This document shows, piece after piece, positions 22,994 through 35,242 of a stretch of 64,000 nucleotides of DNA. This DNA is from Sorghum bicolor (Eukaryota > Streptophyta > Magnoliopsida > Poales > Poaceae). Position 1 is the stretch's first letter, and every line of letters starts with the position of its first letter. The stretch is taken from positions 54,994,629-55,058,628 of the forward strand of contig NC_012878.2 of assembly GCF_000003195.3 (NCBI RefSeq), given 5' to 3'. Made by a program: the position numbers and the translations under genes. The notes beneath the pieces are model-generated. The model saw nothing but the letters and a program-made list of their open reading frames with translations. It made no database searches and had not been told where the DNA came from.

Positions 22994-23547
22994 GTTTATT
23001 TGGATCTATTAATTAGTGCTTATCGTTAGCAGCTAAAATTAGTAGTACTTGTGGACCAAACAAATATGCTAATAATAGACCAACTAACTACTCCATATCA
23101 GTTAGAGCAACTCTAAGAGCCTCTTTGTATCATTCATAATCAATAGCAACAAAGTTTTTTTTTAAAAAATATAGTCCAACAACTTTTTTTTAATTAGATC
23201 CCCAAATATATAGTCATACTGTATTCCAAATTTCTCACTAGCAAAAATGGAAAAGAGGGCTGATTCTCTATAGTATGCACAAGATATAGAGAAATTGCTA
23301 TTGGAGGGTGGAAATATATAGTGCAATTATTATTCAATTGACTCTCTAGATGATGGTTTATTAGAGAGCGAGTTTAAAAGAAACTCTTAGGTATGCTCTT
23401 CACTATTAGTTTTAATTACTGGCAATTTTGGAGCGATGATAGGTGGCCTATTAGCAACATATTATTCTGAGATAAATTCAAACAATTCCTACTAATAATA
23501 TGCTTTTTAAGCTAGCTAAATATTAGCACTAATGGATCCGAACAGGA
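22994..23547. mobile_element. MITE interrupted by a second MITE
   Basis: The outer inverted ends are 'tttggatctattaattagtg' at 22999 and 'cactaatggatccgaaca' near 23528, a common grass MITE type. Inside it, 23104-23400 has its own inverted ends ('agagcaactctaagagcctc' and 'aactcttaggtatgctctt'), so a younger element appears to sit in an older one. Both are non-coding. Confidence 0.5.
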
Positions 23548-24347
23548 CAATTACTCCATCAGCCTTGCCATAGCCTACTCCAGCAGGTCAGTCACGGCTA
23601 AACCTCAGCTACGTACATATTTTCAAAACGGATCAGCCACACAAGCATTTGGTATCACCGTATCTGAATGCAAAGCGAATAATCCAAAGTGCACCGTGCC
23701 CGTGGTAGTAAATTTGTGTGCTCGGCCATTTTCAATGGATCCCCGGCCGTGAACTTGTGTACTGGGGTCTGGGTTCTGGGTTCTGTGTGCAAGTCAAGTG
23801 TGCTCTTCCCTCAAGTACCCCGCATGCACAGGCACACACAGCGGCACATGTTGACACGGCATCTCCTCCAGCTCTCCGCTACGTGCACCCGGAAACCCGG
23901 GAAATCGAAAAGGTTCGGCTACTAGCTAGCTAACATCGCGGCCGTCAAAAAGTCGAAACAGCCAGCGTTGCAGCGGTTGCCGGCCGGCGTGCCGGCGTAA
24001 AGCCCCAAAATCCTTACACCGTTACACGAGCTACGACGCCGACGACACCGCGTGAAATGAAATAAAACCGCAGGGCAGGCGCACGACGGCACGAGGCGGA
24101 AGCGAGCACGTACCGGCGCGCCGCCAACCGGCCCGGCCATGCAGGCACGCACGCACGCACGGGTGTCGCCATTGTTACTCCCCGGTGTGCTCACTGTCAC
24201 GTCATGTCATTAAGCGGTTATTATCCTTCACCTTCCTTCCATTTCCTTGCTTGGCCTACATATACGCGCACGTCGCTGCGTGCAGTTTGATCGATTGATC
24301 TATATATATTTCGTCAGCAAGACAGCAACCATCCTCGGTCAGCAGAG
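23548..24347. other. Intergenic and promoter region of the S40 gene
   Basis: The GC content rises toward the gene. A TATA-like 'catatacgcg' lies near 24258 and 'tatatatattt' near 24301; the former is better placed relative to the ATG at 24348. No other gene is supported. Confidence 0.4.
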
Positions 24348-24842
24348 ATGTGCTTAGCTCCGGCGGCGGCGACTATGGCGGAGGCAGCAGCCGACGTGCT
24401 ATGTCCGCCGGGCCACCACCACAGCAGCCCGGGCGACGACCAGCGGCAGCAGCCGCACGGCTGGCCTGGCAGGAAGCCCTGCCGCCCCCGCGTGGACGAC
24501 GACGACGCTGCTGCGTTCGGAGGCAGCAGTAAAGTCCGTCGACCGGCGGGCTCCTCCTCCTCGTCGTCGTCGGCGCCGGTGGCCATCGTCATCCCCGTAG
24601 CCGCAGTGAAGAGGCGGCCATCCTCCTCCTCATGGGCGGCGGAGGAGGACTACTACGGCGACGACGGTGAGGCGGCGGCGTTTGTGCCGCCGCACGTAGC
24701 TCTGGCGGCGAGGTGGCGGCTGTCGGAGGGGAGGGCGGCCTCGTCCATGTGCGAGGGGCGCGGCCGCACGCTCAAGGGCCGCGACCTCCAGTCCGTGCGC
24801 AACGCCGTGCTCCGCATGACCGGGTTCATCGAGACCGCCTGA
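24348..24842 (+). CDS. S40 family protein (senescence regulator, DUF584)
   Basis: Single-exon gene, 164 residues, within the usual size range of plant S40 proteins. The C-terminal signature is complete: FVPPHVALAAR near residues 113-123, then GRTLKGRDLQSVRNAVLRMT near 139-158 and ending GFIETA. A central PVAIVIPVA segment (about residue 76) matches the family's short hydrophobic PVxIP-type motif, and MAEAAADVLCP near the N terminus is a weak version of the acidic EADVLWP motif seen in the neighbour at 18997. S40 proteins are small, mostly nuclear, and their transcripts rise in leaf senescence and stress; their biochemical role is not settled. No signal peptide or membrane segment. The first in-frame ATG was taken as the start; the second Met (residue 10) is an alternative. 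Confidence 0.85.
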   Translation: MCLAPAAATMAEAAADVLCPPGHHHSSPGDDQRQQPHGWPGRKPCRPRVDDDDAAAFGGSSKVRRPAGSSSSSSSAPVAIVIPVAAVKRRPSSSSWAAEEDYYGDDGEAAAFVPPHVALAARWRLSEGRAASSMCEGRGRTLKGRDLQSVRNAVLRMTGFIETA

Positions 24843-25923
24843 TGCATCCTCTCCTGCTGCGTGCAATGCAATCAGGACGACGATGATCCGTAGCTAATAA
24901 GCTTTTGATTTTTAGCCGAGCCGAGCAGTTTTGCATTTCAGTTAATTTTCAAATCGACTGTGTAATATAGGAGTAGTTTCCAAATTCGCAGAATGAGGGT
25001 TAGTTTGCATTTTTTTTTTAAAAGATGGAGTTTATTTGTAAATTTCCAATTAAATATGCTGCTGCGTCAGCGTGAGTTCGTGTGGGCATGATGGATCTAG
25101 AACGATGGACATTCAGTTCAGCGAATTGGACGGGGTTGGATGTAGACGTTCTTGTCGCGTTTGGACGTTTGGGACGTACGGGTTCGCGTCGATCGACCCG
25201 CAAGTGTGCCCGTTTTTACTACTCTGCGACAGCGACGGCACCGAACAGTCCAAGCTAGGAGCGTCCGCATCCGACTGAAGGAAAAGTTACGCGTTTCGAA
25301 TGGCGGGCAAAACAACAAACTACTCCAGTGACAGTGATGATGAGCATTTGTATTTGGCCGGTAGGAGTATTTCGTTCCCTTGAGTAGTACTAGTGCAAAA
25401 CTCCCTGCAGGATGCCAAGAAGTCGTGCTCGTATGCGCAGGTTCTGTATTATACGAGCGACATAGCACAAGTTCCGTGTTCCCGCGGAGATCGTATTACA
25501 TACCTAATAATTAATGTGTATAGGTCGCCGTAGCTTTCGAAGACGGCCGGCGAGAGTATTTCTTGTCAAGCCTTGTTAGTTGAGGAGGTGAAAAATTTTA
25601 ATGTATTATAATATTTTTTTATTTGGTAATTATTGTCTAACTATGGATTAATAAGGCTAAAAAGATTCTCTTATAAATTATAAGCAAACTATACAATTAA
25701 TTATTTTTTATCTATAATGTTTCATATATATATACCAAAAGATTTGATGTGACGAAAAATCTTAAATTTCACATAAGATAATTTCTAGATGTTAGAGAGA
25801 CGTGCAAAAGTAGAAAGCTGGATGACGCACGTACGCCCTGGATCAGCATTTCATTTCGCTTTCAGCGCTAGGTAGAGCATGTGTTCAGCTAGTCTGAATT
25901 TCTTATGGTGAAATCTATTCATC
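24843..25923. other. Intergenic between S40 gene and LINE
   Basis: No gene recognised. A diverged copy of the GGCCTTGTTTAGTT MITE family can be traced at about 25586-25790 (internal 'ggtaattattgtctaac' and 'gatttgatgtgacga'). Confidence 0.5.
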
Positions 25924-26083
25924 TGGATTTAAATTCTTTTTTTTTTGAGAGATCTGGAGGGGTCGAGACCCCTACAGCAAATTTATTGAAAGCAAAAGAA
26001 GTTTAAGTACAGAGAGAGTAAAGGAAAGAAATGAAAAACTCGGGGAACAGAGAAAGAAACGAAAAAAAGTAAACTGAAACAAG

Positions 26084-29000
26084 CTATGTTAAAATTTGAA
26101 TCCATGCTTGGAAGTTTTCGTGAAGCCTGTCCTTTACTCTGTGCAGCAGCAAGAGCATTTCTTTCTGAAAACTGAGTTTGACTGCAGGTATAGAAGGTTG
26201 AACTCCTTCAAAAATCAATTTGTTTCTTGCAGTCCATATTGACCAACACATCAAGATTGTTGTGGCCATGAAGAATTGTGACTGCATCTGATCCTTGATC
26301 TGAGTAGATGCTTCAGGAAACATTGTGCTTATTGGAGCCTCAATCTGAATGATCGGCCAACATTGGCTTGCAAAGGGGCATTGGAGGAAAAGATGCTGAC
26401 AGGTTTCCTCCACACTATTGACACAAAACACACAGTCAAAGGAATCCAGCTCCATTCTTTTCCTCCTTAGTATGTTTCTAGTGCCTAGCCTGTCACTGCA
26501 TAGTAGCCAAAAAAAATACCTTGTGCTTGGGTTGACATTGTGACTTCCACAACCATTTGTATGCTTCATGTACCTGTTGGTGTCCCATCATAACCTTGTA
26601 AGCTTTGGCTGATCTGAATTGGTCACCCCAGCTGTACTTCCATATATCATGGTCTTGTGTTTGAGTCCTATCTTGTAACATTGGTGTTAGTTGTTGTAGC
26701 TGATTAAAAGCTTGTGCTGACAGAGGTAGATGAAATAGTTGAGTATAATCAGTACTGCTTATCACTTTTTTTGCTGAAATTTGCTGATCCTTTGCATAGG
26801 AGAATAGTTCTGGCATTGCCAGGTTTAATTCTTGGCCATTCCACTTATCTTTCCAAAACAGTATTGTCTCCCCATTCTTCAGATTAGGAGCTGTTATCTC
26901 CTTAAACTGCTGTAGGAGTTTCAAATTATCTCTCCACCAAAATGATCCTTTCCTGGTATGGTTTGGCAGTTTCCCATTCTTGTAGTATTTTTCCCAAATC
27001 ATTTGTACCCATGGCACATCACTTTTGTTGAAGAATTTGTCTAAGTTTTTTAACAGGAGGGCTTTGTTCTGTTCCTCTATGTTTATTATTCCTAGTCCAC
27101 CCTCTGCCTTAGATTTGCAGGTCAGCTTCCATGCTGCCTTTGGTGGCTTCCTTGCATTTGCCTCATTCCCTCTCCATAGGCAGTTCCTTCTTAAAGTATC
27201 AATCCTCTTTATCACTGTTTTTGGGATTTCTAGTGTACACATGTAGAATGTTGGCAATGCAGATAGAACTGCATTTGTTACTTCCAATCTGCCTGCCTGT
27301 GTCAAGAAAGTTGAAATGGACCCCAATCTCGCCTCACACTTGTTGAGCAATGGCATGTAATCATGAATTAGTGGCTTGGTTAATCCCAATGGCAGACCCA
27401 GGTAAGTAAAAGGGAATGTTCCCTTTGAGCATCCAAAAGTATTTGCTAGAAAGTCTAGCTTTTGATCAGAGACATTGATGGGCAACATCATTGATTTCTT
27501 TAGATTGACCTTTAAACCTGTTGCTTCAGAGAAGGTGTTGATCACTGATTTTAGAAACATCAATTGTCTAGTGTCCCCTTCTAGAACTATCAAAGTGTCA
27601 TCAGCATACTGGATAATTGGGAAGTCAGTATTTGTTTGCATTGGGATTGGTAGGTTAAGGAGGCCCATATCTTTGCCCTTATTGAGTAGTGATTGCAGAA
27701 AATCAGCAGCTAGGACAAAGAGAAGTGGGGATAAGGGATCCCCTGCCTGACCCCTCTCAGACAATGAACTGTCTTTCCGGGAGTGCCATTTAGTAAGACC
27801 TGTGAGGTAGCTGAACTGAAGAGGGCCTGAATCCAACTAATCCATCTTTCCCCAAATCCCTTGCTCTTCATTATGGTCAGGATGGCTTGATGTTCCATCT
27901 TGTCAAATGCCTTTTCGAAATCTAGTTTTAGGATGACTATTTCCTTTTTTGAGTGGTGACACATGTGTAAGTATTCAAAGGCCCATGCTAGGCAATCCTG
28001 TATTGTCCTTTTTCTTATGAACCCATATTGGTTTCTGTGGATCAGCTTTGTCATGACCAATTGCAATCTGTTTGCCATCATCTTGGTTATCAGCTTAAGT
28101 GGTGAGTTCAACAAGGATATTGGCCTGAAATCATTCACTGCCCTTGGTGAGTCTACCTTGGGGATTAGGGTGATGAACGAGGTGTTGATGCTTCTTAGGC
28201 ACACATTATTCTCAAAGAAGGAGCTACAGAGCCTAAAAATGTCCTCCTTAATGACTCCCCATGAGGCCTTTAAGAACTCATTAGTGAAGCCATCCGGACC
28301 TGGGGACTTGTCAGTTGGAAGCTGTTTAATTGTTTCTTGTATTTCTGCTGTAGTGAAAGGTTGCTCCAAAAATTCTAGATCATCCCTTCTTTGTAAAATT
28401 TCAGAGGGGTCCACTCCAAACTTGATGAACTCTGTTGTGCCCAATCTCTCCTTATATTCTTCCCAAAGCAATTCCTCCTTGTCAGAATGGGTTGAAAGGT
28501 AAGTGCCATCTCCATTTTCAATCTGTCTAATCAGATTTCCTCTCATCCTAACTGTAGCATTAGCATGAAAAAATTTAGTGGTTGCATCTCCTAACTTAAC
28601 CCACTTAATGCTACCTCTTTGCCTCCAATATGTTTTCTGCTGCTCCAGAAGAGAATGCAACTTAGCCTTCAATAAGGTTCTGAAGTTCCATTCTGGCAGG
28701 CTTAGATCTCTATGCTCCTCTAGGATGTCCACGAACTGAATAAGGCTCTTCACATTTTGGATGGAAATGTTGAGGTTTGATGTGGATGCCTGTTTCTCCT
28801 TTAGGATTCTCCTCAGTCTTTTATATTTTGCAGTGAGGGTCATTGCACTATCCATCTGTGGGAGAGGGCTATTCCAGCTATCCTCCAATATTGCCTGAAA
28901 CTCCTGCATTTGTAACCAATAGTTCTCAAACCTAAAGGCCTTAGGTCTTGGGATTTGGGTTGAGATTTGGACCAGACAAGGACAATGGTCTGAAGGTGTT

Positions 29001-29682
29001 CTGTTCATTGCTTTTGCCGATGTGTCAGGATACTTGAGACTCCAAGCACTTGAGGTAAACACCCAGTCAATCTTTTCTAGCAGCGGACTTGGTTGCATGT
29101 TGGACCAAGTGTACTTCCTTCCTTGTAACACAATCTCATTTAGGCCTAGAGTACTAATGGCATCATTAAACATAAACATTTCTGTCAAATCACCCCCCTC
29201 CTTGTTCCTGTCCTGTGGTTTCCTCATTAAGTTAAAGTCACCCAGCACCAACCATTCTATGTCATCCGGCATTTGAATTTGTTTTAACCACTCAGTAAAA
29301 TTTTTCTTCCCCTCTGTCGTGCATGGCCCATAGACATTAGTCACAATCCAGCACTCATTATTTATTAAGGACGTGAACTCTACTAAAACTGCAAATTCAT
29401 TGCTAAAAATCATCTCCCCCTGGATCGTCTGCCTTTCCGGGTCGTGAGAATTCCCCCTCATGCTCCAACAGAAGGGAGAAATGCAAACTTATCAAAATCA
29501 GCAGGACAGAAATTCCTCATGAAAGAGTGGTCAAGAACCTCCTTCTTAGTCTCCTGGAAGCAAACTATATCACACTCTGAGTCCACTATTTTCTCTCTGA
29601 TGCTACTCCATTTTTCCTTGGCATTTATGCCCCTCACATTCCAACTCAAGACTCTCCAGGTTCTACTAGGTTGGCTATTCAT
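26084..29682 (-). pseudogene. LINE ORF2 (endonuclease, reverse transcriptase, zf-RVT), frameshifted
   Basis: The apurinic-type endonuclease starts at 29682 (LSWNVRGINAK, QETKKE, later LVLGDFN and SDHCPCL). A TGA stop at 29458-29460 and a frame change shortly after it put the rest in another frame (29461-27710), which holds the remaining endonuclease and the reverse transcriptase start ([16 protein letters not shown]). A frameshift near 27750 moves to 27836-26493, which carries RQA/GDPLSP and the catalytic YADD at 27597-27608. A third shift near 26500-26570 leads to the zinc-binding C-terminal part (FCVNSVEETCQHLFLQCPF). No RNase H domain is visible. With these breaks no active protein can be made. 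Confidence 0.92.
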
Positions 29683-30052
29683 TTCTGGCTACAAGGTTTG
29701 TTAATATAATTGTAGGAGCAAATTAATTGCCCCCTCCCTTATCTGCAACTCTAATGGACCAACCACAACAGCCAGCTGTCCACTCTCCCCGAGCGTACTT
29801 GTGACAGTATTATAAGCAAAACAACACTTTCGACTCATGATCAAGCAAAGACAAACATCCATTGACAAACTAGGTAGTAACCAAAGCCACTGCATAACTA
29901 GTGTCAAATTGAAGCATTCTTTAGAGTTCTTACGATCTAAGACCAAAGCCATAACTGTGACAGTACATGCTCTGAACATTACTACATCCTTACACAACAG
30001 GACATAGCTATTACTCAGACAAAATAAAAGGGCCACTCTAGGCCCACAGACT

Positions 30053-33000
30053 TCAGTTATTGTTGTCCTCATTGTTTTTCTTGTTCTTCTTTGGGCCTCC
30101 TTCCCCCTTGTTCTTATTCTTCTCCAATCTAATCTTCTTCTTTTCTTTCTTAGTCAATAGGGCCTCATCTGTCAGTTGATCATCTTCCAACTGCCCTAGT
30201 TCCTTTCCAATCTTCCTGATGGCCTGTTTGGGCAGGATGGGAGGATTAGGTAAACAAAAAAGACAGCGTCTATCAGAACAACTGTCCTTTCTGAACCCAA
30301 CACTCACCTGTTTCCCCCTGCTACTCCTTCTAAGTTCAGTGTCCACCAGTGGACATGTTCTCTTTACAGATCTCTTCTCAGGTGTAGACCTCTGTTCCTG
30401 CCCAACTTCCTCTTTTTTCTCAGCAAGTCCATAGTCCTCTTCAGTTGCTGCAGCACATGATATTTCACTAGGGCATTGTTTTGGCACATAATAGTCGATG
30501 ACTCCAGCTTCTAAGCCTAGACAAGAGACAGCTTTTGAAGATAGAAATTCTCTAGCCCAATCAAACAATCCCGGGGACAGCAACATAGCAGTAAAGAAGT
30601 TGGCCCATTGGGTAGGGATTGGGACATGAAGACATTCATCATTACCTTTTGCAAAAAATTTGGCCCACGGCCTAGTAGCATCTGCATTCCTGCTCCTTTC
30701 CACCCAGACAGGATTAACTTGTGGGCGAAACATGAGAGCCATGCCCACATTTAGATTATGGGCCTGAAACTCTAGCCCCTCCTGCATCTGCTGGACCTCT
30801 TGCACCTCTTGTATCTCATGATGCTCATTTTGTTCAAGTTGTTCATTAAGATCCACAATAATATCCTGCAAGATTCCCTCTTGACCCTGTACACATGGGC
30901 CATCTAGATTTTCCAAATTCAAGTTGTCAGCTTGGTTATTCATAGCCTGAGCTTCCAACATCTCTTCTTCATTCATCAAGTCTTCAGGTTGGATTTCCTC
31001 ATGCAAAAAATTTTCCTGAGGAACTTGGATGTGTTGCAAGTCCAAGTCAGCTACCTGCGTCAGATTTTCCTCTTGAGCTAAGAGGTTCCAGTCCTCCTGC
31101 AAGTCTTGCTGCTGTATCACCACCTCCTCATTATTATTGTCATTGACCAGTTCATTTAATTCTAAGTATTCTGCATGTGCAAGCTGATTTGCTGGGTTGA
31201 CTATTACTTCCATGGGGTCCTCCACATCGCCTGGTTGGTTTAGATCAATTGCCACCTCCTCTTCATTTGGAAGGGCCTCATTGAGATTGAACCTCCCCTA
31301 TTCCTGCTGCTGCTGTGGCTGAGGCCATAGAGCCCAACCCTCGTTGTCCTCAGGCTGCACAAGAGGCCCATCTTGCTGCTGATTGTGGTTCTGTTGACCT
31401 TGACCCTGATTCTCTTCTTGTTCTACCTCCTGATTCTGTACTGGCCCGTTACCAGGTTGGCCAAGACCAAAAAAATCAAAAGGAGCTCCCATCCGGAGTG
31501 GGTTAACTGGCATTGGGTCTTCATCTTGTGGCCCAGCACCTAACAGCTTGCTCTAAAGAATCTCACATTGGACAGTCCAAGAGTCACTCTCCAAGGCCAA
31601 TGTATCAGTCAAGACTATGAACTGAGGAACTGACTGGAGATCAAGCACTCTGGCCTTTAGGATCAATCTAACTAGTCGGCTCTTGTCATTCCTCCAATGA
31701 AGCAGCTTCCCAAAAGAGGACAGGGCATTCTGGATGTGGTTATGCTCCTAGTAGTCAGTAGGAAATTCCATGAGCATTAGCCATACTTCAGTGTTAAAAT
31801 AAGCCTTTCTCCAGTTTCTCCCTTTGTTATGCTCTGTGAAGGTAAGATGCACATCTAGGTACGGGATCAGCCCAAGACTAACCAAGTTATCTCTATCAAT
31901 CCGATGTGCAAACCTTACTAAAGCCTGACCCAATGTTGATGGCTGAATTTCAGTGACATGGATTCTTCTTACATGAAAGAACTCCCTTAGCACCTCATCT
32001 ACTGCAGCAAACTGAATAGCATTACCCGGCAAATTGTCGATGTTGACGATTGCAAGGTCCTCGTTCTGCAGCGGTGGCCTTGACGAGACGACAGCTCTAG
32101 CCACCGGAATCCTGTTCTCCACCTCCACCCACTGCAGATTCTCTGGGACGAAGGGACGCGGATCAAAACGCTGAAATGCCATGGTCGATGACGACGGCGT
32201 GCCAGACGTAGGGGGTGGTGATCCTGTTGCTTGGTGGTCTTGTTGCGCTTGAGAAGACAGCAGTGGAGCTGTACTAGAGGAAGAGCAAACGTGCACTGGG
32301 TGGGAGAAAGAAGAGTTAAGATTCAGCTGCCAATGCTCAGGGTTGGGATCGATTGACGTTTCGACTTCTCGGGCCGCCTCACCAGATTGGCTGGGCAGAA
32401 CCCAGGGGACAGTAATTGCCGGTGGCAACTCCCTAGGAGCCCATCTCGGAATCCATACCTTGACCAAATCTAAGAAAGATTTGGGATGCTGACTAGAACC
32501 AGAGATCGGCCCATCTAGAGCACGGAACCAGCCCAAGGTATCCACTGCATCCTGCTTGCCCTTACTATGCCAGCCCACACCGTTAGTAGCTGTCTTAACT
32601 CCATTAGGCCAGGAATCTTTTTTCTGAGCAAAATCCTTGTGCTGCAGATTGTGTAGATTGTGTCCCCTGGGGTAATCAATTGACTCCACGCACGATGCAG
32701 CAATGTGTCCCCAGCCCATGCATGCGCGGCACCTGATAGGCCGATCACAGCGGCTCCTCAGGTGGTGCCTGGACAAGCATCTTGAACAGGAAATCAAATT
32801 CAAATCTGATATTGAAAATGAATCCCGATGGTCTTGAATGTTATTGATCCTTTCTAACTCCGGCAACCAAGGCCTCGACCTCCGTGACTCCGGTTGTCGG
32901 ATTCTAGCGTGAACTGAACGCCGACCAATCGGAACCACATTGGCTCCTGTCAACGGAGGATTGATCACAGCTTCTGCATAAGATTTTCTTGATTTTGAGC

Positions 33001-33517
33001 TACTATGAGCCAGCTCCCAAGAGCTTTTCTCCTCTTTCAAGAACAGACTGTATTCACGGCGCCAATTAGGACCACCGTTTCCCCATAAATGGAAGAAGAC
33101 CTTGAAAAGCTTGCACTCAAAGCAAAGAAGATTAGTGATGAAAAAACCCACTGACTTAGCCGCAACCACGAAGCGGAAAACCCTGTCACTGAGCTGAAGA
33201 ACTCTGAAATCGGTAGCTAGTCCACCAATGGTGGCCTGAAGAAGAACCCCAACTGAATCGCAGGAAAGCTGAAACTTGCATCTACCAAAGGCTGCCACCA
33301 AAAAGAAAGAATCCCTGCCCAATGCTGGATTGGAAACCGGCAAGCAAAGCTCTTTCCTGATTCTTTCCTGAATTTTCAGTCCCACATTGAAGGACGGGCC
33401 AGGGAGCTCCATGAACACAGAGCCAAAGGAGACGAAGAGGGGAGAGGGGAACCCTGGACACGGAGCCAAGGAAGACTGGGAGAGGAAGGAGGGAACCCAC
33501 CGATGGAGCTGCTTCAC
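30053..33517 (-). pseudogene. LINE ORF1 (gag-like, zinc knuckles), three premature stops
   Basis: One reading frame of 1155 codons is kept from 33517 to 30053, interrupted only by TAG codons at 31748-31750, 31553-31555 and 31298-31300. The N-terminal region contains a FRVLQLSDRVFRF segment common to grass LINE ORF1s. It is followed by two CCHC-type knuckles at about 32690-32790: CSRCLSRHHLRSRC and CRACMGWGHIAASC. A region starting MAFQRFDPRPF (32180) resembles a domain widespread in grass ORF1-like proteins, which I think is DUF7597. The C-terminal third is rich in Glu, Gln, Asn and Leu and ends in a Lys/Asn tail. ORF1 proteins bind the element RNA. It is much longer than the usual plant L1 ORF1. 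Confidence 0.8.
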
Positions 33518-34005
33518 CGAGAGCGCCTCACGCCGCCGGCGTCAAGCGTGTCGGCCGGCCGCCACGCCGCTGCCAAGCTTCACAGGGTGCCCCCATGCGA
33601 CCCGCCCTGCAGGCTTCTCTTGTCTTCCACTCACTCTCCTTCCTCCCCCACCGTTGGGCAGATTTGCCCCCACCGAGACATGCGGGCGCGGGGTCGCCGG
33701 CGCCGCTCGGGCACGAGGTCGCCGCCGCCGCGAGGAAGCAAGGCCGCGGATGTAACCAGCAGTCTAGCCTCCTATGTTGCACATTGGATTTAAATTCTCA
33801 ATATGATATGTGTGTTCATGTTTTTTTTAGAATTTTAATGGTGTTATTCTGTTTGATTAGGCATCTATGTTAGACTGTCCATAGCGTAGCTGTTGTCTAA
33901 AAAAATTCCGTTCTGCGTTCCACGATTTTCATCTATTTACACAACATGAGCACCGATGCCTGAGCATGTGTCAGACCATGCACGTAACGAGGTCGGTTGG
34001 GAGCT

Positions 34006-34231
34006 CTTGTTTACTTCGTAAAAATTTTCAAGATTTCCCGTCACATCGAATCTTTGGTTGCATGTATGGAGCATTAAATATAGACGAAAATAAAAAATAA
34101 TTGCACAGTTTACCTGTAATTTGTGAGATGAATCTTTTGAGTCTAGTTACTCCGTGAATAGACAATGTTTGTCAAAAAAAAACGAAATGCTACAGTAGCC
34201 AAAAACAAAAAATTTTGCGAACTAAACAAGT
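34006..34231. mobile_element. MITE, GGCCTTGTTTAGTT family (copy 1, inverted)
   Basis: Internal landmarks 'gatttcccgtcacatcgaa', 'gagcattaaatatagacg', 'gatgaatctttt' and 'gaaatgctacagtagcc', ending 'gaactaaacaag'. It is a reverse-oriented copy of the element at 34277-34517, lying 45 bp before it. Confidence 0.75.
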
Positions 34232-34276
34232 CCGGTTGGATTGATTTTTTTATTCTTCAGGCATCGGGGAACCTAA

Positions 34277-34517
34277 GGCCTTGTTTAGTTCAAAAAATTT
34301 TTGGATTTTGGTACTGTAGCATTTTCGTTTGTTTATGGTAAATATTGTCCAATCATAAACTAACTAGGTTCAAAAGATTCGTCTCATAAATTACAGACAA
34401 ATTGTGCAATTAGTTTTTGTTTTCTTCTAAATTTAGTGCTTCATGCATGTGCTATAAAATTTGATGTGACGGGAAATTTTGAATTTTTTTGAATTTCGGG
34501 GTGAACTAAACAAGGCC
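34277..34517. mobile_element. MITE, GGCCTTGTTTAGTT family (copy 2, intact)
   Basis: Termini GGCCTTGTTTAGTTC and GAACTAAACAAGGCC are exact inverted repeats, and TAA flanks both ends (34274-34276 and 34518-34520), indicating PIF/Harbinger (Tourist-like) origin. It is the best-preserved of at least eight relatives in this window. Confidence 0.85.
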
Positions 34518-35242
34518 TAAATGATATGAGTAGACTTTTTTCAACGGCTTCGCTTCTTGCAATGTTGCTACCCGATGTCCGAATGCTCTCTCTCCGATTT
34601 CAGCATTGCTCAAAATTAACGTTGTGGGCAGTCTTAATCTTAACATAAGATCTTAAAATCTGCTAGTTCACATCCCGGCGGAGGCCTTCTCAGGGCCGGT
34701 TCTATAATTATAATTTTAAGTGCTCTTAGACAAGTAAGAAGATAAGGGCTCGTTCAACTAACTTTTATATCAAAATTAATGTATATATAGTACGGATAAT
34801 AAAAAGTACTTTGCAATATATGTATAATTCATAAAATATAACAATACTTTGTTCTTGTTTTTCTTTTCTTTTTTAAGTATCCGACAAATGCTTCTTAGGC
34901 AACCTCTAATATATTCAGATAACCACATTGAATTCTAAATTTATAATGCTAGTCTCTAGCACTATACGAGCAAGAAAAAATTGAAAATACTAATCCATCA
35001 TGGCAGTTGATGTGTTACTTACTGTGATGGCATGTATACTATCTGATGTTTCTCTACCGTTACGTAGAATAGGACCGGAAGGAAGCGTAATCTACGATTT
35101 TGACTGGTTTGTCTTGGATATTCAAATACTTATTATACCAAATAGAAAATTATATGTACCAATTACCTATATTGTCTTGGGCCCCCAAGCTTCATGGCCC
35201 CCCGGCGGTCGCACTGCATGCCCCTCCCTTAGAGCCGACCTT

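Larger units (their letters stand above)
25938..33784 (-). mobile_element. Full-length L1-type LINE, minus strand, inactive
   Basis: A 14 bp direct repeat TGGATTTAAATTCT flanks the element (25924-25937 and 33785-33798). The 3' end, at the low-coordinate side, carries an A tail (T-run 25937-25946 on the plus strand) and the 5' end, near 33784, is GC-rich as expected of a 5' leader. From 5' to 3' come ORF1 (33517-30053) and ORF2 (29682-26084), separated by about 0.37 kb. Both are interrupted. Length about 7.85 kb, so the insertion is not 5'-truncated. Orientation and the two-ORF layout are typical of plant L1 elements. Confidence 0.93.

Noticed and set aside
27963..28502. 179-codon plus-strand frame
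   Set aside because: It is the antisense of the LINE reverse transcriptase region.
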